Assembly (NCBI RefSeq): GCF_022581195.2
Contig: NC_061479.1
Location: 5,022,001-5,086,000, forward strand
Reading direction: 5' to 3'
DNA from: Helicoverpa zea
Taxonomy: Eukaryota; Arthropoda; Insecta; Lepidoptera; Noctuidae
DNA length: 64,000 nt
In this document: positions 22,901 through 34,900 of the stretch, in pieces
Layout: every line of letters begins with the position of its first letter
Position numbering within the stretch: position 1 is the stretch's first letter
Made by a program: the position numbers and the translations under genes
Notes under the pieces: model-generated
The model's input: only the letters and a program-made list of their open reading frames with translations
What the model was told of the DNA's origin: nothing
Databases searched by the model: none

Positions 22901-25900
22901 TACAGTATGTCATCATCAGTCGCAAAGCGTTTTTTTAATCGCTCGTTTTATTATATCCCTTAAATATTTAGGGGAATCTCATACAACAAACAGGCTTTTT
23001 AACCGTTTCATAGAGAGTCAGAAGCCAGTAAGTCTGACAACTAGTTTTAGTTAGGGATTGTCCGGGTAACTGGGTTGAGGAGGTCAGATAGGCAGTCGCT
23101 CCTTATAAAACACTGGTACTCAACTGCATCCGGTTAGACTGGAAGCCGACCCCAACATAGTTGGGAAAAGACTAGGCAGATGATAATGAACACGGTACGG
23201 AACTCTTCATGAACGAATCCGACTAGAACTTAGCTGATTTTTTCCCTTTCACTACAGATTAAAAAAACTTTTTTCGTAATAATTGACTAAGGTAAATAAT
23301 TTAATACTTACACCATGTCCTTATTGCGAGCGGCGGGCAAACTAGATTCCTTTTCCTTGTTCAAGTAGCGACGGACGCCCAAATGTAATGTGCTGAAGTA
23401 CTCTACCCACTGGAAATAAATTGTATTTGTATTTTAGTATCTGTATAAACCTAAAATATTAATAAGTTATTGAAAGGACACCAGATGGGTATCCTTATTA
23501 ACATAACAAATGCGAAAGTGTTCGTTTATTACGCTTCCATGATTAAACTGCCGAATAAAAATATAGCAAATAATACATAATATTTTGGATAAAAATATAA
23601 CAATCTGTTGAGAAGTTTTTGTTTATTGCAAACAGACCGCCTGAAACCTGTATTGTATGTAAAATGGTGAACACAGTTATAAGAACTTTTTCTTTGCTAT
23701 TTACTAAACAAATCAACTTTATTTGAAAACCCTTCAAAGTTTTTAACCGACATCCCAAAGCGGAAAAATTGATTTAAAAATTTTTTGAAAAAGAAAACTA
23801 CTTTTAAATACACTTAAAAGCAAAAAAATATATAGTTCTTAAAGTCGGTGGAGAAATAAATAGCACGATCAATGCACTTAAACTTTACTTTTTTAGCTTT
23901 TTAGTGTTTTAGACGTTATTTTTTTTTTGAAAAAAAAATAACGTCTAAAACACTAAAAAGCTAAAAAACTTTATTTGAAAACCCTTCAAAGTTTTTAACC
24001 GACATCCCAAAGCGGAAAAATTGATTTAAAAATTTTTTGAAAAAGAAAACTACTTTTAAATACACTTAAAAGCAAAAAAATATATAGTTCTTAAAGTCGG
24101 TGGAGAAATAAATAGCACGATCAATGCACTTAAACTATACTTTTTTAGCTTTTTAGTGTTTTAGACGTTATTTTTTTTTGAAAAAAAAAATCATAACTAA
24201 TATTTTTTTCACATTTTACCTACATACAATATTTTATACTTTATATTATACTCACTTGTAAAGAAGTTACATCAATATAGAACAATTCTTTATCCTTTTT
24301 GCTCAACTTCGTAGACAATTCTAATGTGTTTGGATTGTAGAACTTCCACTCGCTAAAGATAAATCTCTCGAGCCGGTTCAGTGAGTTCCATACGTTTTTG
24401 TGCAGCCGGATCAGACTGAAATAAGAAAGGAATATTTTTAAAATTTTGCTTAAAGGACAATGCCAGGGACTGGGCTCATAGTTTGCCCAGCAATGGGAGT
24501 AGTTCCAGGGGGTTCCTTAGTGCACTCTGAACACGTAATGCAAATATTTTTGAAATCGCTCCCTGGGGTCCCGAGGAAAACCGGTTCAAATATTCTCCAT
24601 GAAGAGTCACTTTACAAGGCCTGAGCCATTTGCCCAGTGGTAGGAGTGGTTAGAATAGATTTTTTACTTCACTCTTAACAAGAAATTAAAATATTTTTTG
24701 AAATCGGTCCCAGGGGTCCCGAGAAAAACCGGTTCAAATGTTCTCCTTAGATAGTCACTTAACAAAGTCTTTGGCATTTGCCCAGTAGTGGGAGTGGTCA
24801 AAATAGGTTCTTTACTTAACTCTTAACATGAAATCCAAATATTTTTGAAATCGGTCCCTGGGGTCCGGAGAAAACCCGGTTCTAATATTCCACATGAACA
24901 GTCGCTTTACAAAGCTTGTGTCATTTGTCCAGTAGTGGGAGTGATTGAAATAGGTTCCTTACTTCACTTTTAACATGAAATTAAAATATTTTTGAAATCG
25001 GTCCCAGGGGTCCCGAGAAAAACCGGTTCAAATGTTCTCCTTAGATAGTCACTTAACAAAGTCTTTGGCATTTGCCCAGTAGTAGGAGTGGTTGGAATAG
25101 ATTCTTTACTTCACTCTTAACAAGAAATTAAAATATTTTTGAAATCGGTCCCTGGGGTCCGGGTGAAAAACCGGTTCTAATATTCCACATGAACAGTCGC
25201 TTTACAAAGCCTGTGCCATTTGCCCAGTAGTGGGAGTGGTTGGAATAGGTTCTTTAATTCACTCTTAACAAGAAATCAAAAAATTTTTGAAATCGGTCCC
25301 AGGGGTCCCGAGGAAAACCGGTTTAAATGTTCCACATGAACAGTCTGTTTACAAAGCCTATGCCATTTGCCCAGTAGTGGAAGTGGTTGGAATAGGTTCT
25401 TTAATTCACTCTTAACAAGAAATCAAAAAATTTTTGAAATCGGTCCCAGGGGTCCCGAGAAATTAATCTGATAAGACTTTTCTGCCAAATAAGTCTTAAT
25501 CATAATTATGTATATTGTCAATCTCAATGCTCAGGATCTCGCTGTCAGGATCCAGTACTGGAAAATGTTGGAATGGGTTTTTTTACTGTGATTTTCAAAT
25601 AAATTCTAAAGCGTTGGATTCTAATAAGAACCGACAATGATTTTCTGAAAAAAAGGTAATTACCGCAATATTTTTGAATTTATGGTTTAAATCTACAAGG
25701 CGCCTGCGCTATGAGCTATCTTCTAAAAAAATCTTATCAAGACGAATAAAATAAGCTCGAACATGAGGTAGTTAGTAGATACCGTTGAGGAGTTCCCTCG
25801 TCTCTCTGTCGTCTCCATTGTCAGGTCAGATCTTAACCTTTACAGTTTTGTGGTGTCTGAGACATTTACCCGAATGACAAGGTTTTACTCGATATGTGTC

Positions 25901-28900
25901 TACAATTTTCGAGAGTCGCTCCCGATTTTTTTTAGAGATTCCATCACCAGACCCTGGGCCGGATGACAAAGGAACCATTGAGGAAGTAAGCCCTTTCAAA
26001 CAATAAAATAATTGTTGAAATCGGTTGGTAAACGACGGAGTTATGCACGTACAAACGTAAAAAGAATACAAATGAATTAAGAACCTCCTCCATTTTTGGA
26101 AGTCGGTTAAAAAAAAGTTGTCGTGTACAATACCTCGTATTTGTCAATGAATATAATTCATTTCAATTAAGGTAATAAAAGTGGAACAGTTAAGAGTTCG
26201 TAAGCTTATTTTATGTAATATTGAATAATAGTCAAACCATTTTTTCTCAGGACTCCCGGGATAGATTTCGAAATGCTTTGGTCTGGGACCTAATATAAGC
26301 CTATGGAACATAATACACTATGCAGTTACTGTGGGCAACACTTGAGCCCAACTTCCATACAAAGAATAGCATTGTCCTTTTCTAGAGTTACTTCAATTTT
26401 ATTATTCTTTTGCCAGTTATTTGGATAAGCTATTAAGAAAAAAATAACACAATCTATACACTGGAAAACATAGAATATACCAAAAAAATAATAGAAATAG
26501 GTAATAAAATGAAAGCTCTAGCTAGAAATACTTTATTTTATTCCATTATAGTGATAAGGCTTCGGATTAGCCTTTTCAGTAAAATAAATTATAATAAAAG
26601 TATTATTAGTAGAGTATAAACTGTGTTATGATTGACTTATTGTTTTTTCAATTGGTTTTCAAAAGGGAACTATTGAGAATCTGTTAGAGAATCGTAAATT
26701 TTTTTAAAGTACCTACCGATAAGTAGAAGATGAAGCAGTCAGTATGTGATCCTTAGAAAATAAAAATCCTGAAGAAAACTTTAAGTAAAGTAACGCTTAC
26801 ATGGGTCGTCCCCCCGTAACTCTTAGCATCAAGTCCAATAAGAAGGCCGGGAAGAAATGTACGAATATAGCAGATATACGGAACATTAGCAGAGTCGGCA
26901 CGAATTTCAGATGAGGGTACCTGAAAAATTATAAATTAATTTTAAAAATATTAGAACTGTATTGGCCTTACTACAAAAACTTAAACACGTGTTTTACACT
27001 TGTCTAATAAAATTGTGGCTGCAAAATGAACCATATGTCAACGTCATAATTTGTCATTTTTTTAGACAAGTCTTAAACTGACGTTTAAAAGTTTTTGTGG
27101 TAAGACGGTATACATATTAATATCATAAAGCTGAAAACAGTTTGTTTAAATATGAGGATTTAATATTTTTTGTAATTTTCCAAGTGGATTAGGTCTCCTG
27201 GACCATTAAAAAACGTGCCTAATTTTTCATCTCATTAGGTGGTGTGGAGTAAGATATAATATTTCTGATAATAATGATTTTAATGAAGTATGCATTATTT
27301 ATATTTAGAGTTGAAAATATCAATTTTTGGAAGGAGAGTCAGACTTCAGTGATAATATAGTTTTTATGATGTATTTTATGATATAAATATCATGTCTTAA
27401 GAAAAGTATGAGAATAAGGAATAAATTGTAGAACTCCATATAACAAAAAAATAGCTAATATTGCTAATCAGTAAAAGAATATGCTGGCAATTTTTTTTTC
27501 TCAAAAAAAGTACTTCGACTTTGTAGCTTACTTGTTTTTAAGTTTACTACGTAAATAAATCTCTTCTTCTTCCGAGCCGTTTTCCGTTTTTTTCCGGGTC
27601 GGCTTCCAGTCTAACTGGATGTAGCTGAGTATCAATGTGCCACAAGGGCTACGTAAATAAATGGTTAAATAAATAAATAACTTACCAAACAGCGCTTTTC
27701 AGCGGATATTTATGCAGCATATTGTTAACGGTGTTGTCTAACATCGTCCAGGTGAACGGGTTGCAAGTTGATGACGAACAGTGGTATACTGTCAGACCAG
27801 ATCTGAAAATAAAATTATTTGTATTAATAATATGAATAAACAGTAATTAAATGGAAATGTGGTATATCCTACGGGTGTTGGTAGAACAAATTCCAGTAAT
27901 TTCGTAGCTAATAAGTATAATAGTGCACTGTATAAATTACAACACTTAGGAATGACCGAATTAACAAATGATGTCCTCCTAGCTGATTATCGGCTACGGC
28001 GGCTGTTCTCATATAAGGAGATTAGCCAACTGCGCAGGACATATTATAGTGCACAAGCATTTGCTTGGACTGCGGTGCACTCACTATTCCTTCACTGTCA
28101 TAGCGCGATGGGACGACAATCCGACACGACCGGAAAGAGGTCAGGCGCAGGACCGACATTTACGTGCTCTCCCATGCACGGGTGAATCAATCACTAGCTT
28201 CCAGGCTGCTTTGTGAAAGTGTTCTAAAACCCACAAAGCGATTTCGGCCCGACTCGGGAATCGAACCCGAGACCTCGTGCTCAGCAGCCGCACTTGCGTC
28301 AGCTAGACCAACGAGGCAGTTCACAAATAATGAAATGAACAAATAATGCGAAATGCGCGGTCGAGCGTTTCCGCCCGCGGTCGCCCGCCCATAGATAATA
28401 CACTATATAGAGATAGATACGCAACTCATCGTTCAAAACAACTTACTAGCGTGAAAGTTAACGGGCCCCCGTCACAAGATGGCGTGGTTACTTCATGTAT
28501 GGTTAGGGTAGATGGCGCTTTTCAAGAGTTCTCTTAAATATGTTTTTAAATTTGAAAATTGAAATCACTGTTTTAAATTCAATTTACTGTAAATTGAATT
28601 TAAAACAGTGATTTCAATTTCCAGTTCCAGTTTCCAGTTTTCAGTTTCCAACTTCTAGTCTAGTCAATAATATTATGGGAGATAATAAAAAAACAAAAGA
28701 TAAAGAGTACATTTATCGGCTAAGTATATTTTATTTCCTTTTTTTATGTGTATTACAATATTTAAATGCTTGTAACTTAATTTCATCATTTACATCGAAA
28801 TTTGTTATTTTTCCGTTAATTATTCTATTAACCCCGGTGCACCAACTGTGAATGATTAAATTAATTGACATATTAATTATAAAATCAATTAATTTATTTT

Positions 28901-31900
28901 TATGAACTATACAAGTAATTATACTAAAATCACAATGGCAATTGATGTAAAATTTCATTTTTTCTTTCAGATATTTTATTTCAGGTGAATCTCGTAAACA
29001 TGCAACAATCATATAATATATTTCATTTAATAATTTTATAAAATCATCACATGCATTAAATAAGGATTTTTTCGTATAATCTATTTCATAATTAAATGAT
29101 TCAAAATCAATTTCCTTTCTTAATATATCATTAGTACATGTTCCACATTTTTTGAACACTTTACATTTCGATTTTTTTACAATGTATCCTGCTACATATT
29201 TTTTTGATTCGGCATGCAAAATCGAGTCATTCCATTTAATTTGGTTCATTGTATTAATTAAAGAATCAATAGGAAAATCACCACTAACCAATTCAATTTC
29301 ATTGTTTTGTTTTTCAGCAAGAAGATCTTTGAAAGATTGCAGTGATTTATTTTCATCTTTTTCACAGTTGGCACTTACAGAATGGGGCGAATTTAAATTA
29401 TTAAGTAACAAAGTTTTGAACGCATTAATAAATTGTAGGCACGAGGGATTAACATTTCGTATCCCATTACTTCTAATGTTACAAAAAAAATTTTCAAGAG
29501 GGTCCTGATTGAAATTTCTGGTTAAAAGGCTAGTAACTTTATATTTGATTTTTAAAAACTCCCACATTTCTTTAAACGTTTTAATATTGTGGATCCAATT
29601 TTGAAGGGATGGCACTTTTTCATATCTTACTTCTTCTGTACCATCCCGTTTTTTTTTTATAGTTTTAAAAGTCATTGAATCCAATATAGGAACTACCTCT
29701 GTCCATAATCTAAAATGAGGAGAATTATTCATTACACACCCCTTGAAAATTTTTGGATCACCTGTATATGAATGTCCATTGAAAGAATCAAATAGTTTGT
29801 CCATAATGAGTAGAAAATCAGCAGTTTCTTCGCACTCCGCCGGAAGAAGGTTGTGTTCTGAAACAATATATTAAATAAGTACTAGAATACAGTTCATATC
29901 AATCTTTTTTGCTATTGTGGACCGAAATTAAAGAAAAAAGAAAGAAAATACATTTATTCGACCCAGATTAGGGGCACACAATAAAAAAACAAAAATACAA
30001 AAATTTAATTAAAAAATTAAACGGTGTGCCTCACGGCTGTGTCGAAAAGGCACAAACTTACAAACTTTAAAGTGGCAGTAACGATTTACTGTGCGTCTTT
30101 ATCAGTTGGTTCAGTAAATAGTTGTGGGTGTAAATATAATTAGTAAGAAACCAACATTAAACTATATTTTGTAGTTTCATAATGTCTCAAATTTTTATTT
30201 CAATATGATAATTTTAATTTATTATTTCATTTCAATTTATAATGTTATTCCAACAATATATCTTATGCATCTTAAATATTGACATAGCCAATTTTAGATA
30301 AATTATTAGATATGAATTGTATTTTTATTTTGAATTTTATCGAGAGAAATAGCATCTCAATTGTTTGTTTTTAAATATTTTTGAACTTATAAATGTAGCC
30401 AGGACATCTAATATTATTTTAAAGAAAAATAATGAACTTTCTAATTTGTCTGTGGAGAATGAAGATGGTTAAAAACATGTAAATTAAAAATAAAAATCTA
30501 ATTTAGTAAATTAATAGCAATTTTTTTTAAATATAGAGAAAATAATGAGAACAATAAAAAGCATACTTACTTGCTAAGAATCTCAATGCTGATGATACCC
30601 TTTGGCTGAAAACTTGTGCAGCATATTTCACTTTCATTTTTGGAATTTTCTCTTTATTAACATGGTTTTCTGTTAATTTATTAACAAGCCTAATTTCATC
30701 ATCCCCAACATCTAACTTCAACAGCATCTCCAAATGTTCCCACTTTGCATACTTTGTTTTCCCATCTTGTACAAATTTCAAATGTTTGGCGAGTAAATTA
30801 TTTCTCATTCCCTTTAAAAGATGTGGAGGATCAAATAATGGGAAGACCTTTTGGTCTTCAAACTCGAAGGCTTGGGTCCTATATTCATTACCCTCTTGTA
30901 AATATTTGCGTTTTGTGTCTTCTTGAAGACTTTTTATCACAGAAATATTTGTGGCTGATTGGTCACATATAGTGGCAATAACTATCAATCCAGTATTGGA
31001 GATTTCTTTTATTATTGTTTTGATCAGCTTCTTTAAATCGTCCTTTTTCGTGGCACCTTGGCAAAATGAAAAGCATAAAGGTTGTTTCACTTTGCTTTTT
31101 ATACCCTTGATCATAAAGACCAAGGCATGATCTGCGAGTTTTTTTGTTTGTCTGTGCCCAAAATCTTCAAAACCAGTTATCTGTTTTAGGGCAGGGTTGT
31201 AAAAAACACCCGGAGCCAATGATACCTCATCAAACAGTAAATTGACCAACTTTTTTTCTGCCGGCAATTTTGCTACTGTAGCTTTTAAATTTTTAAATAT
31301 ATCAGGATTGAAGCCTGGTTTCAGTTCAAATTTACTCAACATTTTTTGTAGGCTGCGCTTTGATGGCAAGACAAACATTTTTCGCATGAGGTTGTAAGCT
31401 TTCTGACTCTGTTTGTAAATGGTCAATGCCATGATTTTTTCGTTAAATGTAAATCGCCTGCCTCGTGGTTTCTTTTTCCATTTCATTTGGAGGGAAGTAA
31501 ATATTTTTATTGTTGCAGGCATTTTATTTAACTCTTTCAAAAATGATTTTGATGTGGAAATTTTCCTTGCAGAGAGTTTCTTGTTATTTTGTTCCTTATA
31601 TTTCTTTTTCAGCTTCAATACTTTCTGTTTTAACTTTATTATCTCCTTCTCTTTGGAGGTGACGACTCGTTTTAAATATTGACAAGTCCCTCTTTTCCTA
31701 GAACCTGTAATTTAAATTATGTTACACCTCAGATCAAAGAAATAGTGTTACACAAAGTTTTAATAGAATTGTGATAAAAATATGTTACATAATATTGTTC
31801 TGTTATTATATTATGACCAGAGATTGGAATAGGTAGGCTTCGAGGAACAGATACAAAAAGTGGAGACTTCCCTACAACAGCAGATACAAGCTTGATAAAT

Positions 31901-34900
31901 ATTTTTTATGGGGATTTTATGGGTAAACAAAAATGGATATAAAGAAGATCATTCAGACTCCATACATTTTTGGGCCTTTTCTACCAACGAAAAAAAATGG
32001 TATGGATGGTTAGAACTAGCTATTTGGATGAATAATTATTATGACACATAAGTTGTAGGATTATATCAAGTTATTATTATTAATCCATTTAATTCAGGTT
32101 TACAAGTTCGGAGATTTGTTATTGTCTTACATTTATTGATTCCTGCAAGTGCGGAAATAATCCTACCTAAAATTATAAACGCGAAAGTTTGTAAGTTTGG
32201 ATGATGTTTGTTACTCTTTCACGAAAAAACTACTGAACGGCTTTGGATGAAATTTGGTATGTAGATAGCTTATACCCTGGAATTAGACATAGGCTATTTT
32301 TTATTCCGGTATACGCGGGTGAAACCGCGGGACGCAGTTAGTATGAAATAATCCTATACTAGTACTAATATTATAAATGTTGTGAGGATGTTTGTTCCTC
32401 TTTCCCGCGAAAACTACTAAACGGATTTAGATGAAACTTTACAGTAATATAGCTTATAAAAAATGTAATAACACATAGGCTTCACTACATAGTATAAAAC
32501 AAAGTCGCTTTCTCTGTCCTTATTTCCCTATGTACGCTTAAATGCCCACTCTCTCTCTCTGCAAGAAGTTTTATGACCCTACAGTGGAAACAAATTGGAA
32601 TCCTGATGATGGAAAGAAAAACCTAATGTTACAAGTCAAAGGTCAATTGTCAATAAAAATATTTACCTTTAGGGCGTTCAGCTGTCTGTAATGCATTCTG
32701 TACATCACTATGATAGTGGGTAGAGCTGGATGGCTCAATGACAGCAAGTTTATCTTGCGAAATGTTTAATAAATTCGACATGTCTGCCTCGACATGTCCC
32801 GATGGACCTTCAAGAGTTTGACCAACTGGTAATGTAGATAAATCTGCAAAAGGATGAAATTATTTATAGTTACTGTATAATTATGTAGAATATAGAACAA
32901 TATTCATTTAATTCTTAGAAGATAGCATGTTGCATCAATTATTTTTGGTATATAATATTCATTTTATTTTCTTCTAATTAGGATTAGATTATTCAGTAGA
33001 AAATTTTATTTAATATTTGAGGAACAATTTTGTTATTACAGCGAAGGCAAAGAAATGTGGTTTTGTTTCTATTAAGATTTAAATAACATAAGACATCTAA
33101 ATAGTAGGTACCTAGAGTTGGTATTGCATTTGGAGTAAGTCGGTGACTGGCTGAACGGTAACACTCTTCAAAATGTCTGTCGCAAAATCGAATTTGGTTA
33201 TAAATGTAGATGTCGCCTTTCTCTTGTAAAGCTTTATCTAGTACTTTTTTCCACGAGTTAAACTTTTCCAAATGTGGGTATTCAGGTTTAGGAAATCGGT
33301 GCAATGGGCCTGAAATCAAGAAGTTTTTATACATGAACAACTCACTCTCATTAAAATACCGTAATAGATATCATCATCATATGTATAAAATTTTAGTAAT
33401 GTACTGTGATACCATCCTTGAATATTAATCTAACACTAGAAATAATAGCTGAGGTCTAGCAGTACTAGAACAGGAACACCACAGTTGAAGTAAATAAAAT
33501 CACAGTAGCATAGCATGGGGGTGCCGAGGGGGCCATGGCCCTGGGTGGCGCTACTCTAGGGGCCGGCACCGCCGCCTAGCTGCAGCATCAAGCCAAGTAG
33601 AAGCTGATAGCGTTGACAGTAGAGGCAAAGGCATTTTTTGCCGCCTTTACATTGTCAGTTCCTATTTATGCCACCCCATAATACAATTTTCTTGAGAAGA
33701 GTCACTATACATTAAAGGTTGTCTGTAAAAGATCGCTTTTAGCGATAAGACCACCCATTGTTACACCCCTTTTAGTTATTAAGTTTTAAATTGTAATTTG
33801 TTATGGTGTACATAGTGTGTATAGATACCACCACCACCACCATAACAAATACAACAAGATAGATAGATATCTATCTATACTTCTAGCCTACCTCCCAATA
33901 ACTTCTTGTCTACTAAAAGAAGATCTAACCTATCAGGCAGGCAGGGTACTAAATTTTTCGACTCGCTCTTGAATTTTTACATCTGCTTGTTTTTCGTTTA
34001 ATTTGACAATAAATGCTTAGTCCACACAAGGCTTTATGTTTTTTGAGCTTTAAAGGAAAATCTAACATATCCTAGTTTGCAAAAAATATTGTTGCATGCT
34101 GTATGAATCGACAAAGTTATACATAGATCATTAGTGTATGAATCAACAAAATCCTAGGTAGGATGCTAAAATTTTCACACTGCTGCACTACATATCAAAG
34201 AGAGCCAGTAACAATTTCTGAAAGTATTCCTTCCAGCACCCTAGTGAATCCCAAAATCATGGGCTGAGACCGCACCTGGTCATGAGTCGATATCAATAAT
34301 AATTCTTTCTTGCCAAAACCATCTTTAGAATTTTATTAAATTGTAGTCATTTGAATTTAAATAAGTACCTAAATAAGGGGGCTCGCCCCTAAGACTACCC
34401 ACTGACCGGCAGCTAAATATACCTGCGCCCCGGGCGGCGGAATCCCATGCTACGCCACTGTAAAATCATAGTTTTAAAACCTGATGAAGTTATTTGGTCA
34501 GAGGGTCGTCTAGAGCGGGCTTTGTCTTATACGTAGATTCCGAGTCTTTTGATTGGATATAAAAGTTAATGTGCAGTTTCAATTGTTTGTGTAGGGTCAG
34601 GACAGGAGTGTGTGTGGTAGTGCATCTTAGATTTTTGATGACTCAAGGACTATGATGACCACAGATTGCACGGATGACAATAATGGATATTGTGCAGCCT
34701 ATCAGCAAAAGATAAATTACGTGCATTATAAAGTTAAAAGTTTTGAACTTACCGTCATTGTCACAATCAAAGTAGCACTTATATCTTGACGTTGATGGCA
34801 TTCCGCCCCTAAGACGATCCACTGGACGCATTTTCTAGTCCTAAATACGGTGCCGGGTCAATGTAAAAGCAGTCGATCGAGGTTCCAAAATACAAAGCCG

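Noticed and set aside
24445..25460. CRISPR-like array of repeats
   Set aside because: Units are contiguous 147-bp satellites with no short repeat/spacer alternation, in a eukaryotic intron.
28240..28318. Possible tRNA with long variable arm on the minus strand
   Set aside because: The sequence runs on into SINE family B and lacks a paired acceptor stem, so it is a tRNA-derived SINE head.
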